Below are positions 1-7,412 of a stretch of DNA of 46,320 nucleotides, in pieces (position 1 is the stretch's first letter; each line of letters starts with the position of its first letter). The translations under genes were made by a program, and so were the position numbers. The stretch is from a virus. Location of the stretch: positions 1-46,320 of the IMG/VR virus record IMGVR_UViG_3300028707_000001, one strand, 5' to 3'. Under the pieces are notes generated by a model that had not been told where the DNA came from, ran no database searches, and saw only the letters and a program-made list of their open reading frames with translations.

Positions 1-191
1 GGTTTGAGGCCGACCCGCAAGAGTCTCTGCTCCGCGAGGCCGGCCTGCTGACCGCCGCCCAGGTCCACGCCACGCTGGCGCTGGCCGCCGCGACCGCGCT
101 CAGCGAGCCTCTCGTGGAGTGGTCCGAGGTCGCGGGCACCGAGGGCATGCGCCTGTGGGCGCATCACCAGCAGCCCGGTGCGACCCCGTGA
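1..191 (+). CDS. C-terminal part of small hypothetical protein (partial, runs off left edge)
   Basis: Reading from base 3, an open frame of 62 codons ends at TGA 189-191. The sequence is Ala/Leu-rich and contains QVHATLALAAATAL, a stretch I know from small actinophage proteins that begin MTGPEHY. Exactly such a start lies at the right edge of the window (46289), so the two pieces are probably one gene of about 74 residues split by linearisation. The stop overlaps the GTG of the helicase gene. Function unknown. Confidence 0.7.
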   Translation, partial: FEADPQESLLREAGLLTAAQVHATLALAAATALSEPLVEWSEVAGTEGMRLWAHHQQPGATP

Positions 192-1579
192 GCTACAGCG
201 AGTTCCTGGCCAGGAAAGCGCAGGCCAACGACGCGGCCGGGTTCGAGCCGCTGTGGCTGCCCGACTTCCTGTTCCCCTTCCAGCGCGACCTGACCGAGTG
301 GGCCGTCCGCATGGGCCGCGGTGCGCTGTTCGCCGACTGCGGGTTGGGCAAGACCCCGATGGCCCTGGTCTGGGCCGCCAACGTCCACCGGCACACCGGG
401 CGCCGGGTCGTCATCATGGCGCCGCTCGGCGTGACCCGGCAGCTCGAGCGCGAGGCGGCCAAGTTCGGCCTCGACGCCGGCGTGTCCCGGGACGGTCGGC
501 CGGCCAGCGCACCGATCACGATCACCAACTACGAGCGGCTGGAGCGCTTCGAGGCGGCCGACTTCGCCGGCGCCGTGTGCGACGAGTCGTCCGCGATCAA
601 GGCGTTCGACGGCAAGCGCCGCGCCATCGTGACCGAGTTCCTGCGGACCCTGCGGTATCGGCTGTTGGCCACCGCGACCGCGGCGCCCAACGACTACACC
701 GAGCTCGGCACGTCCAGCGAGGCGCTGGGATGGCTCGGCCACATGGACATGCTGAACCGCTTCTTCGTCAACGACCAGCGGACCAGCGACACGCAGGGCC
801 GATGGCGGGGACACGGCGCACCGCGGGTGTGGGAGGGCCAGCAGTGGCGGTTCAAGGGGCACGCCGAGACGCCGTTCTGGCGCTGGGTGGCCTCCTGGGC
901 GCGGGCCCTGCGCCGGCCGAGCGACCTCGGGTACGACGACGCAGCGTTCGTGCTGCCGCCGCTGAGCCTGCGGGAGACCGTGGTCAAGGCCGACACCCCG
1001 CGCGGCGACACCCTGTTCGACGTGCCCGCGGTCGGGCTCCGCGAGGAGCGGGCCGAACTGCGACACACCCTCATCCAGCGGTGCGAGGCCGCGGCCAAGC
1101 GCCTCGCGGACGCCCCCGTGGCGGTCTCCTGGTGCCACCTGAACGACGAGTCGAAGCTGCTGGCCGACCTCATCGACGGGGCGGTCGAGCTGACCGGCAG
1201 TGAGTCGGTGGAAGCCAAGGAGGAGAAGCTGGCCGCGTTCGCGGACGGGCAGATCCGGGTCCTGGTCACGAAGCCCTCGATCGCCGGCTGGGGCCTGAAC
1301 TGGCAGCACTGCAACCGGCTGACCTACTTCCCCGACCACTCCTACGAGCAGTACTACCAGGCCATCCGCCGGTTCCACCGGTTCGGCCAGGACCAGCCCG
1401 TGACCGTGGACCTGATCACCACCGAGGGCGGCGCCCGAACGCTGGCCAACCTGCAGCGCAAGGCCACCTCCGCCGACCGGATGTTCGACGCGCTCGTGGC
1501 GCACATGAGAGACGCCCAGCAGGCCGCGCCCCGTGCCGGCCACGACCGAGAGTTGATGGTGCCGACATGGCTGCGGTGA
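188..1579 (+). CDS. SNF2/DEAD-type superfamily II DNA helicase
   Basis: 463-residue ATP-dependent helicase or translocase of the kind phages place beside replication genes. Seen in sequence: Walker A CGLGKT at residues 51-56, a DES motif II at 132-134 (VCDESSAIK), the ATATAAPN motif III region, and a C-terminal motif VI QAIRRFHRFGQ near 391-401. An upstream ATG at 119 is possible, but GTG 188 is chosen because it overlaps the previous stop (GTGA) and removes an Arg/Gly-rich non-homologous N-terminus. The 3' end overlaps the methyltransferase start by 13 bases, so the two are probably translated together. Likely roles are replication or recombination; a restriction-like role with the methylase is possible but unproven. 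Confidence 0.85.
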   Translation: MSYSEFLARKAQANDAAGFEPLWLPDFLFPFQRDLTEWAVRMGRGALFADCGLGKTPMALVWAANVHRHTGRRVVIMAPLGVTRQLEREAAKFGLDAGVSRDGRPASAPITITNYERLERFEAADFAGAVCDESSAIKAFDGKRRAIVTEFLRTLRYRLLATATAAPNDYTELGTSSEALGWLGHMDMLNRFFVNDQRTSDTQGRWRGHGAPRVWEGQQWRFKGHAETPFWRWVASWARALRRPSDLGYDDAAFVLPPLSLRETVVKADTPRGDTLFDVPAVGLREERAELRHTLIQRCEAAAKRLADAPVAVSWCHLNDESKLLADLIDGAVELTGSESVEAKEEKLAAFADGQIRVLVTKPSIAGWGLNWQHCNRLTYFPDHSYEQYYQAIRRFHRFGQDQPVTVDLITTEGGARTLANLQRKATSADRMFDALVAHMRDAQQAAPRAGHDRELMVPTWLR

Positions 1580-2559
1580 TCGACCAGACCGTTACCGAGC
1601 AGTGGGCGATGTACAACGGCGACTGCCTCGCCGTGCTGCCCGGACTGCCGGCCGGCTCGGTGGCGCTGTCCGTCTACTCGCCGCCATTCGCCGGGCTGTA
1701 CCACTACAGCAGCGACGACCGGGACCTCTCCAACGCCCGGAGCTACGAGGAGTTCACCGAGCACTACGGCTACGTCGTGGAGGAGTTGCGGCGGGTCACC
1801 CTGCCGGGTCGGATCACGGCCGTGCACGCGGCCGACGTGCCGAACTCCAACACCGGCAAGAACGACAGCCTCCTCGACTTCCCGGGCGACGTGATCCGAC
1901 TCCACGAAAAGCTCGGCTGGAAATACGTCAGCCGCCGAGCGATCTGGAAAGAACCCCTCGCCGTCCGCAACCGGACAATGACCAAGGGATTGGCGCACAA
2001 GACGATCGTTGAAGACTCAACCCAGTCCACGGCGGCGGGTTGCGATTACCTCCTGGCATTCCGCGCGCCCGGCGTGAACACCATTCCGGTAGCCCACCCG
2101 AACGGCCTGACCGAATACGCCGGGGCGCGCAAGCCGCCCTCCGACGTGCTGCGGTATCGAGGCTGGACCGGCAAGCAGACCGAAAACCGGTTCAGCCATT
2201 GGGTGTGGAGACAGTACGCCTCCGCGGTGTGGGATGACATCCGCGGGAACATGGGCGACCGGGCGCTCGACGAGGGCGCCGTGCTGCCGTTCCGGGACAG
2301 CCGCGACCCCGACGACGAGAAACACGTCCACCCGCTCCAGCTCGACGTGATCACCCGGGCCGTGGTGCTGTGGTCCAACCCGGGCGAGCTGGTCGCGTCC
2401 CCCTTCGGCGGGGTCGGCAGCGAGCCCTACGCGGCGGTGCGGGCCGGCCGGCGCGGGCTCGGCGTCGAACTCAAGCCGAGCTACTACCAGCAGGCGCTGG
2501 CCAACCTCGCCGCCGCCGGCCGGCCCGAGGTCGAACAGGGGACTCTCGATGCCGAGTGA
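1567..2559 (+). CDS. DNA methyltransferase (beta-class N4-cytosine/N6-adenine type)
   Basis: 330 residues. The catalytic motif IV, SPPF at residues 38-41, precedes the AdoMet-binding FGGVGS motif at 280-285; that order defines beta-class amino-methyltransferases of the N6_N4_Mtase family. SPPF rather than DPPY leans toward N4-cytosine methylation, but this is only suggestive. The start overlaps the helicase end and the stop overlaps the next start, so it sits in one operon. No cognate endonuclease is adjacent, so it probably modifies phage DNA to evade host restriction, or marks it for replication. Full length for the family and no broken motif seen. Confidence 0.88.
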   Translation: MAAVIDQTVTEQWAMYNGDCLAVLPGLPAGSVALSVYSPPFAGLYHYSSDDRDLSNARSYEEFTEHYGYVVEELRRVTLPGRITAVHAADVPNSNTGKNDSLLDFPGDVIRLHEKLGWKYVSRRAIWKEPLAVRNRTMTKGLAHKTIVEDSTQSTAAGCDYLLAFRAPGVNTIPVAHPNGLTEYAGARKPPSDVLRYRGWTGKQTENRFSHWVWRQYASAVWDDIRGNMGDRALDEGAVLPFRDSRDPDDEKHVHPLQLDVITRAVVLWSNPGELVASPFGGVGSEPYAAVRAGRRGLGVELKPSYYQQALANLAAAGRPEVEQGTLDAE

Positions 2560-2731
2560 CCTGGCCGCGGCCATCCGGCGGGCCCTGCTGGCGGCGGCTG
2601 CCAAACTGGCCGACTTCGCAGGCGGAAGCCCCTGCTACTCCTGCTGCGGGGCCGGTCTGGTGGCCTGCCCGCGATGCTCCGGATCGGGCGCGGAGAGCCT
2701 GCCCGAGGGGGCACCGGCGGGGGTAGGCTGA
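2549..2731 (+). CDS. small DnaJ-like zinc-finger protein
   Basis: 60 residues with a CYSCCGAGLVACPRCSGSG segment, i.e. the CxxCxGxG-type repeat of DnaJ zinc fingers. It overlaps the methyltransferase by 11 bases. Such tiny CxxC proteins recur through this genome. Probably binds zinc; partner unknown. Confidence 0.6.
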   Translation: MPSDLAAAIRRALLAAAAKLADFAGGSPCYSCCGAGLVACPRCSGSGAESLPEGAPAGVG

Positions 2732-2745
2732 GCCTCTCGCTCGAG

Positions 2746-2798
2746 CCCCTGGCGACAGGGGAAAGGCCGGCCCGGGGTCCGCAAACCCCTGACCGGCC
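2746..2798 (+). terminator. two successive hairpins between operon segments (attenuator/terminator-like)
   Basis: CCCCTG (2746-2751) pairs with CAGGGG (2756-2761) around a GCGA tetraloop. Immediately after it, GGCCGG (2765-2770) pairs with CCGGCC (2793-2798) enclosing GGGGT (2774-2778) and ACCCC (2785-2789). There is no U-tract. The region fills most of the gap before the initiator gene, so it may attenuate transcription or protect a processed mRNA end. Confidence 0.45.
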
Positions 2799-2887
2799 GA
2801 GCAGCCACAGATCCCATGCGAAGGGTGGCCACCGATGGCACATCGTTCCACAGCGACAACGGAATCCGCTACCGCGGCGCGCTGCTG

Positions 2888-3886
2888 ATGGCTCGCAGCT
2901 ACGCCAACGTCGCCACCGCCATCTGGCGCGACCCGGACTTCCTGCGACTGCCCGGCGGCGCCCAGCGGACCTACTTCCTGCTGATCACCCAGGAGGACAT
3001 CAGCGCGGCCGGGACGCTGCCGCTGACCGTCCGCCGGTGGTCCCGGATGTGCACCGACGGGGATGCGGGGGACGTCCGGGCCGATCTGGCAACGCTGGCC
3101 GCGGCGCGGTTCGTGGTCTACGACGAGGACACCGAGGAGTTGCTGGTCCGCTCGTTCGTCCGATGGGACGGCGGCCACTCCAACCCCAAGCGCCGGCCGG
3201 TGATCCTCCGGGACGCCGCCGCGGTCATCTCACCGGCCGTCCGGGGTGCCCTGCTGGCCGAGCTGGAGCGCCTCGGGCTGCCGGTCGAGGGCATACCCGG
3301 TATTCACCTGGATAGGGTATCCGATGGCCTATCCGACCCCGGACCGCCCGGCCCTGTGGATAACCCTGTGGATAACCTGTTTCCGCAGGTGGATAGCCTA
3401 TCCGATAGCCAACCCGATACGGATGCCTCTTCCAACGGGGTTGTGGTTGTTACGGAACTACCTGTAGTGGACCCACAACCCACAACCCGCAACCCGCAAC
3501 CCGCAACCCATCCGGGCGCTCCGCGCCGCGATGCGGATCAAGCCCGCGACGACGTGGATCGGCTGTGCGAACACCTTGCCGACCGGATCGAGGCCAACGG
3601 CTGCAAGCGACCCGTGGTCACGAAGGGCTGGCGCGACGCCGCCCGGCTGATGCTCGACCGGGACGGGCGCACCGAGGAGAAGATCACCGGGGCGATCGAC
3701 TGGGCCACCGCGGACGAGTTCTGGCGGGCGAACATCCTCTCGATGCCCAAGCTCCGCGAGCAGTACGACCGACTACGACTGGCCGCGACCCGGGCGCGGG
3801 CACCGACGAACGGATCCCGCAACGGCATCGACTGGAACGCCGCCATGCAACGCGCCCAAGCCGCCGAGACCCGGGAGATCCCGTGA
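2888..3886 (+). CDS. phage replication initiator-like DNA-binding protein (lambda O-like role)
   Basis: 332 residues from ATG 2888. An in-frame ATG at 2816 would add 24 residues, but the protein I recall from actinophages starts MARSYA. The N-terminal ~120 residues (IWRDPDF, QRTYFLLITQEDIS, LPLTVRRW) resemble the winged-helix front of phage replication proteins. A low-complexity middle (about 135-215) is encoded by repeated DNA that looks like an origin. The C-terminal part (DRLCEHLADRIEANG, MLDRDGRTEEKITGAIDWATADEFW) resembles the conserved tail of phage initiators. It is followed at once by a loader-like gene, giving an O/P-like pair. No polymerase or replicative helicase is encoded, so host machinery would be recruited. 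Confidence 0.7.
   Translation: MARSYANVATAIWRDPDFLRLPGGAQRTYFLLITQEDISAAGTLPLTVRRWSRMCTDGDAGDVRADLATLAAARFVVYDEDTEELLVRSFVRWDGGHSNPKRRPVILRDAAAVISPAVRGALLAELERLGLPVEGIPGIHLDRVSDGLSDPGPPGPVDNPVDNLFPQVDSLSDSQPDTDASSNGVVVVTELPVVDPQPTTRNPQPATHPGAPRRDADQARDDVDRLCEHLADRIEANGCKRPVVTKGWRDAARLMLDRDGRTEEKITGAIDWATADEFWRANILSMPKLREQYDRLRLAATRARAPTNGSRNGIDWNAAMQRAQAAETREIP
3311..3505 (+). other. candidate replication origin inside the initiator gene
   Basis: Two perfect DnaA-box sequences TGTGGATAA lie at 3355-3363 and 3367-3375 inside a 12-bp tandem repeat, with a degenerate third copy near 3388-3396. TATCCGA occurs three times (3318-3324, 3330-3336, 3399-3405). Five head-to-tail heptamers ACCC[AG]CA run from 3471 to 3505. 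A locally AT-richer stretch (about 3436-3470) sits between them. Heptamers cannot be explained by codon periodicity. The arrangement resembles origins embedded in lambdoid O genes. Inference only; needs functional evidence. Confidence 0.55.
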
Positions 3887-4362
3887 CGCCGACCGAAACG
3901 CTCACCCTGGTGCGCCTGACCTGCGCGCTGTGGCCGGCGATGCGCCTGGACGAACACACCCCTGACGCTTGGCACGACGTGCTCGGCGACCTGCCGGCCG
4001 ACCTCGCGCTGGCCGCGGTGCGCCGGCTGGCCAAGGTCAGCCGCGGCTACATCGGGCCGGCCGACATCCGGCGGGAGGTCTACCGCGCCGCCGGGCTGCT
4101 CGCCCCGGACCCGGCCCTGACGTTCGCCGAGGTCGTCCGGGTCGCGTCCAACTGGGGCGACGGCCGCGCCGGGCTGCACCCGCTGGCCGCGGCGGCCTAC
4201 GACGCGATGGGCGGGGCGCGGACGATCGCGGGGATGCCCAGCTGGGCGGCGCGACGCGACTTCGACCAGACCTGGGAGCGGCTGGCCGGGCAGGCCGAGA
4301 ACGACCTGCTCGCGGGCGACTTCGAGCGGGCCACCGAGACGCGACCGCGGGCCCTGCCGTGA
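3883..4362 (+). CDS. putative helicase loader (G39P-like)
   Basis: 159 residues from GTG 3883, which overlaps the initiator stop. The first ~65 residues (TLTLVRLTCALWP, TPDAWHDVLGDLPADLALAAVRRL, GYIGPADIR) match the helical pattern I associate with the G39P/loader family: an aromatic-rich helix, then DAWxxxLxDLPxDLAxxAV, then a PADIR end. Members load the host replicative helicase at a phage origin. Position directly after the initiator supports a P-like role. The C-terminal half is less recognisable. An alternative is a conserved protein of unknown function. Confidence 0.5.
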   Translation: MTPTETLTLVRLTCALWPAMRLDEHTPDAWHDVLGDLPADLALAAVRRLAKVSRGYIGPADIRREVYRAAGLLAPDPALTFAEVVRVASNWGDGRAGLHPLAAAAYDAMGGARTIAGMPSWAARRDFDQTWERLAGQAENDLLAGDFERATETRPRALP

Positions 4363-4655
4363 CCGCGCCGAAGCCTCCCGAGTGGGAGCCGTGGGAGGGC
4401 GATCCGGCGCACCGCGCGCTCGGCCAGTGGCTCCGGGCGTTCCGGGATGCGCTCCCCGACCGGCGGGCCCCGGCCCTGCGGTTCGCCGGACACCTCGGCC
4501 GGCACGCGGTGGAGCTCATGAGCGCCGGGATGGGCCGGGTCGAGCTGGAGCGGCTGTTCTGGCAGATCGGCGAGGTCGGGGAGTGCCCGTGCGGCATCGG
4601 CTGGGACCAGCCCGTGCCGGAGCCTGAGCCCGAGCCGCTCGAAGTCGTGCCGTGA
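4359..4655 (+). CDS. hypothetical protein, replication operon
   Basis: 98 residues from GTG 4359, overlapping the loader stop by 4 bases. Trp- and Arg-rich (PEWEPWEGDPAHRALGQWLRAFRDALPDRR), with a lone CPCG motif and a PEPEPEPLE tail. No family recognised. Tight coupling on both sides supports that it is real. Confidence 0.6.
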   Translation: MTAPKPPEWEPWEGDPAHRALGQWLRAFRDALPDRRAPALRFAGHLGRHAVELMSAGMGRVELERLFWQIGEVGECPCGIGWDQPVPEPEPEPLEVVP

Positions 4656-4876
4656 CCGGCCCGGTGGTCCGCGGGCTCTGCGGGCAGTGGGAGGGCGTGC
4701 GCAGGGCGCACTGCGACTTCGCGGTGACCCGGAAGTTCCTGAACGGCTGGCGCTGCGCCCTACACGCGCCAGGAGCGACCGAGAACGCCTGCCCGCATGG
4801 AATCACCTGGACCGAGCCGTGCGGAGCGTGTGAGGCCCTCTGGGACGGGCTGGACCCAGCGGCCGGCCCGGTGTAA
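4652..4876 (+). CDS. small Cys/His-rich hypothetical protein
   Basis: 74 residues from GTG 4652. Six Cys and several His (RAHCDF, RCALHAP, ACPHGITW, CGACEALW) suggest a small zinc-binding fold. It is the last gene before an internal promoter; its TAA stop forms part of that promoter's -10 hexamer. Function unknown. Confidence 0.6.
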   Translation: MTGPVVRGLCGQWEGVRRAHCDFAVTRKFLNGWRCALHAPGATENACPHGITWTEPCGACEALWDGLDPAAGPV

Positions 4877-4903
4877 GGTCAGCAGACCACCCGACGTAAG
4901 GAG
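4851..4903 (+). promoter_or_regulatory. early-type promoter with ACCACCCGACG 5' leader (copy 1)
   Basis: -35 TGGACC (4851-4856), 17-base spacer, -10 TAAGGT (4874-4879). Six bases later comes ACCACCCGACG (4886-4896), then TAAGGAG as ribosome site (4897-4903) before the TTG start at 4909. The same layout is found at 40046, 43063, 46229 and, on the minus strand, at 39047. The motif would be the exact 5' end of the mRNA. Confidence 0.7.
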
Positions 4904-4908
4904 CTACT

Positions 4909-5388
4909 TTGACGACCACCTACGCCATCCTCGGACTGGTCGCGCTGGCGATCGGCGCCGGCTGGCACGTCGGCCTGCGGGCCGTTGCCAGCCGGCCCGG
5001 CAGGGCCGCCCCGGACGAATCCCTCGTCGAGTCCGCGGCCACGGGGCACGTGTTGGCCGAGGTCGTGGACCGGCTGACGGCCGGCGACGCGGCGCGGACC
5101 GCGATCCTGCTGCTCAACGTGGTCCGGGCCAAGCAGCCGAGCGATGAACTCGGCGCGTCCGTCCCGCTGCTGAACGCGCTGGACCTGGCCGCCGCGTACG
5201 TGCGGGAGGCGCTGGCCCCCGTGCCCCCGGACCTGCCCGACGGCGGCGTCAGGACCGACGACGGAGGGATCACGTCGTGGCTGGCGACCGGCCGGCCCGA
5301 GCCCGTCGAGGCCGAGGACGGGCACCACGACGCGGACCTGTTGGACCTGTTCGGCGAGCGCGAGCCCGTGGTCGGTGGTGAGCAGTGA
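4909..5388 (+). CDS. membrane-anchored hypothetical protein
   Basis: 159 residues from TTG 4909, chosen because AAGGAG lies 5 bases upstream. One N-terminal transmembrane helix (about residues 3-22, YAILGLVALAIGAGWHVGL) is followed by a soluble helical region and an acidic C-terminus (DADLLDLFGE). First gene after an early-type promoter. No family recognised. Confidence 0.65.
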   Translation: MTTTYAILGLVALAIGAGWHVGLRAVASRPGRAAPDESLVESAATGHVLAEVVDRLTAGDAARTAILLLNVVRAKQPSDELGASVPLLNALDLAAAYVREALAPVPPDLPDGGVRTDDGGITSWLATGRPEPVEAEDGHHDADLLDLFGEREPVVGGEQ

Positions 5389-5876
5389 GCTACTTTGCCG
5401 ACGTCGTGGAATGGCACAAGGCCGCCGGAATCCCACTGGCCGATAAGCCGACCCGACTCACGTCCTCCCGGTGGCTGCTGCGGCTGGACCTGATGGACGA
5501 GGAATGGCGGGAGTTCCGCGACGAGGCATTCGTGGTCAACCCGAGCAACATGGCCGGCGTTGCCAAAGAGGCCGCCGACCTCATCGTCACCGTGCTGGGC
5601 ACGATGGCCGAGATGGGCATCCCGTTCGACACGGTGTGGGAAGCGGTGCACCGCTCGAACATGACGAAGATCGGTCCGAATGGCTCCGTGGTCATGCGGG
5701 AGGACGGGAAGATCCTCAAGCCGGAGGGATGGTGCCCGCCGGATATCGCAGGGATTCTGATCTCGAGCCCGCCCGCCGAGGTCGAGTGGACCGGTGCCGA
5801 CGAGGGCGAATGGCGCCGCCGGATGGACGGATACGGAATCGACACGTCGGAGAACACGTTCGGGAGCGTGCTGTGA
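5385..5876 (+). CDS. MazG-like / PRA-PH-type nucleotide pyrophosphohydrolase
   Basis: 163 residues from GTG 5385, overlapping the previous stop. It shows the acidic pattern of all-alpha NTP pyrophosphohydrolases: LMDEEWREFRDEA (EExxE) followed by KEAADLIVTVLGT (ExxD), then the phage-typical VHRSNMTKIG and GKILKPEGWCPPDI tail. Such enzymes hydrolyse (d)NTPs to the monophosphate and pyrophosphate, perhaps adjusting nucleotide or alarmone pools during infection. It is just upstream of the clamp gene. The family assignment is firm; the substrate is not known. Confidence 0.8.
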   Translation: MSYFADVVEWHKAAGIPLADKPTRLTSSRWLLRLDLMDEEWREFRDEAFVVNPSNMAGVAKEAADLIVTVLGTMAEMGIPFDTVWEAVHRSNMTKIGPNGSVVMREDGKILKPEGWCPPDIAGILISSPPAEVEWTGADEGEWRRRMDGYGIDTSENTFGSVL

Positions 5877-6979
5877 AGTTCACCATCGACGCGGCGTCCC
5901 TCCGTGCGGCGGCCGAGTGGGCGGGCCGGCACACCGGGACCGCTATCCCGATCCTGTCCGCCGTGGTGATCGAGGCGGGCGCCGACGCGGTGACGCTGTC
6001 CGCCAGCGACTACGACACGTGGGCGTGGCAGTCAGCCGAGGCGCACGTCGCGACCGCCGGCCGGACCGCGGTGTCCGGCCGGCTGCTGCGCAACATCGTC
6101 GGTGCGCTGCCCGAGGGCCGGGTTGACGCGGTGGCCGAGGGTTCGCACCTGCACCTGTCCGCCGGCCGGAACTTCAAGGCCCGACTGCCCGTGATGCCCG
6201 CCGAGGACCACCCGGCGTGCCCGCCCGTGCCCGACCCGGACCTGGCCCTGCCGGACGGCGCGGGCCGGCTGCTGGCCCACGCGGCGCCGCTGGCCGAGTC
6301 GCTGGCCGAGAAGACCCAGCACCAGTGCGGCTGCCGCCTGGAGATCGACTCGTCCGGGGTGCTGCTCGTGGCCCGGGACGACTACCGGCTGTTCGAGGCG
6401 CGGCTGCCGTGGCCGAGCAAGGCGGCCGGCGCGGACGCCACGCTGCACCTGCCGGCCCGGACGACCGCCGCGCTGGCCGAGCTGGCCACGCTGGGCCCGC
6501 TCGTACTCGGTCTGCCGACCGAGGGTACCCTCCTCGCGGCCACGTCCGGCCGGGCGAGCCTTGCCTGCCGGACGATGGGCGCCGCCATGAATCCGTGGGC
6601 GCCGCTGTTGGCGCAGAAGACGGCTCGGTCGCTGGTCGTGGACACCGCCGAGTTGATCGTCGCGGTCAAGGTCATGGTGCCGACCTTCGACGACCCCGAG
6701 CAGGCCAAGACCAAGATTCTGCGGCTGGCGGTCGGTGGCGGCGGGCTGACCGTTGCCACCGACGCGGCCACCTCCGAGCCGGTGGAGGTCGCACACGGCC
6801 CGGAGTGGGATGAGCACCCGTGGGAGCTGGCGGTCAAGGCTCCGTACCTGCTGAGCATGTTGGAGGCGGCCGACTGCGAGTCGGTGCGGATCGATTTCTC
6901 CACCGGCAACCGTCCATGGAAGATCACCCGGCCGGGCTCGGACAACTTCACCGCCGTCGTCATGCCGATCCGAGTGTGA
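5873..6979 (+). CDS. dnaN: DNA polymerase III beta subunit-like sliding clamp
   Basis: 368 residues from GTG 5873 (GTGA overlap with the previous stop), which removes an out-of-place Arg-rich extension. The start KFTIDAASLRAAAEWAGRHT, a PILSAVVIEA strand, a central RDDYRLFEARLPW and the C-terminus DNFTAVVMPIRV match bacterial beta clamps (normal C-terminus MPMRL), and the length is normal (~370). A phage-encoded clamp would tether host or phage-recruited polymerase to phage DNA. Sequence is divergent from chromosomal DnaN, as usual for phage versions. Confidence 0.85.
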   Translation: MKFTIDAASLRAAAEWAGRHTGTAIPILSAVVIEAGADAVTLSASDYDTWAWQSAEAHVATAGRTAVSGRLLRNIVGALPEGRVDAVAEGSHLHLSAGRNFKARLPVMPAEDHPACPPVPDPDLALPDGAGRLLAHAAPLAESLAEKTQHQCGCRLEIDSSGVLLVARDDYRLFEARLPWPSKAAGADATLHLPARTTAALAELATLGPLVLGLPTEGTLLAATSGRASLACRTMGAAMNPWAPLLAQKTARSLVVDTAELIVAVKVMVPTFDDPEQAKTKILRLAVGGGGLTVATDAATSEPVEVAHGPEWDEHPWELAVKAPYLLSMLEAADCESVRIDFSTGNRPWKITRPGSDNFTAVVMPIRV

Positions 6980-6989
6980 GGAGGGGCCG

Positions 6990-7133
6990 ATGACCGAGGC
7001 CGAGCGCGTGGAGTGGGAGGCGGTCGCCGTGCTGGTCCACGAGGGGCACGACCAGTTCCAGGCCCGGCACTGCGACGTCGAGTCGTGCCGCCGGATCGCG
7101 GTGCTGCTGGGGACGAGGGGGTACGGGTCATGA
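6990..7133 (+). CDS. small hypothetical protein
   Basis: 47 residues from ATG 6990 behind a GAGGAGGGG ribosome site. Sequence MTEAERVEWEAVAVLVHEGH continues with a CDVESC pair. Coupled to the next gene through an ATGA overlap. Function unknown. Confidence 0.55.
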   Translation: MTEAERVEWEAVAVLVHEGHDQFQARHCDVESCRRIAVLLGTRGYGS

Positions 7134-7306
7134 TCCAGACGTTCCCGCCCGGGGTCAGGGTGCTGTGGACCGAGCCGTTCGGTGACCGGAAGGTGGTCGG
7201 CGTGGTCATCGGCCCGGCCGAGTACCCGCACGCTCCGCTGGTCGCCATCCGGATCCACGGCCGGACCACGGTCTGCGCCCGCCGCGACCGGCTGGTCCGG
7301 CGGTAG
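7130..7306 (+). CDS. small hypothetical protein, last gene of replication operon
   Basis: 58 residues from ATG 7130 (ATGA overlap). A short beta-rich, basic protein (VLWTEPFGDRKVVGVVIGP, TTVCARRDRLVRR). Followed by a strong hairpin, so it closes the operon. Function unknown. Confidence 0.6.
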   Translation: MIQTFPPGVRVLWTEPFGDRKVVGVVIGPAEYPHAPLVAIRIHGRTTVCARRDRLVRR

Positions 7307-7320
7307 CCCACAAACTCGGC

Positions 7321-7355
7321 GGGCGGGTCGCGCTTGGGAGGGCCGCGACCCGCCC
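7321..7355 (+). terminator. 12-bp hairpin ending the replication operon
   Basis: GGGCGGGTCGCG (7321-7332) pairs perfectly with CGCGACCCGCCC (7344-7355) around an 11-base loop. It lies 14 bases after the last early gene and 20 bases before the late promoter. No U-tract, as is common in actinobacterial terminators. Confidence 0.75.
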
Positions 7356-7374
7356 ATCACCTGCGTGGCGGGAC

Positions 7375-7412
7375 TTATCGGGCGTTATCCGGGGTGCTAC
7401 GCTCGCCCCGTG
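7375..7412 (+). promoter_or_regulatory. late promoter, predicted leaderless
   Basis: -35 TTATCG (7375-7380), 17-base spacer, -10 TACGCT (7398-7403), then 6 bases to the GTG at 7410. The predicted transcript start coincides with the start codon and no ribosome site is visible, so the lysin would be read from a leaderless mRNA. It heads the lysis-packaging-head operon. Confidence 0.55.

Noticed and set aside
2816-2887. Longer start for the initiator protein (ATG 2816)
   Set aside because: The extra 24 residues are unlike the family, which begins MARSYA; neither start has a clear ribosome site, so the choice is not certain.
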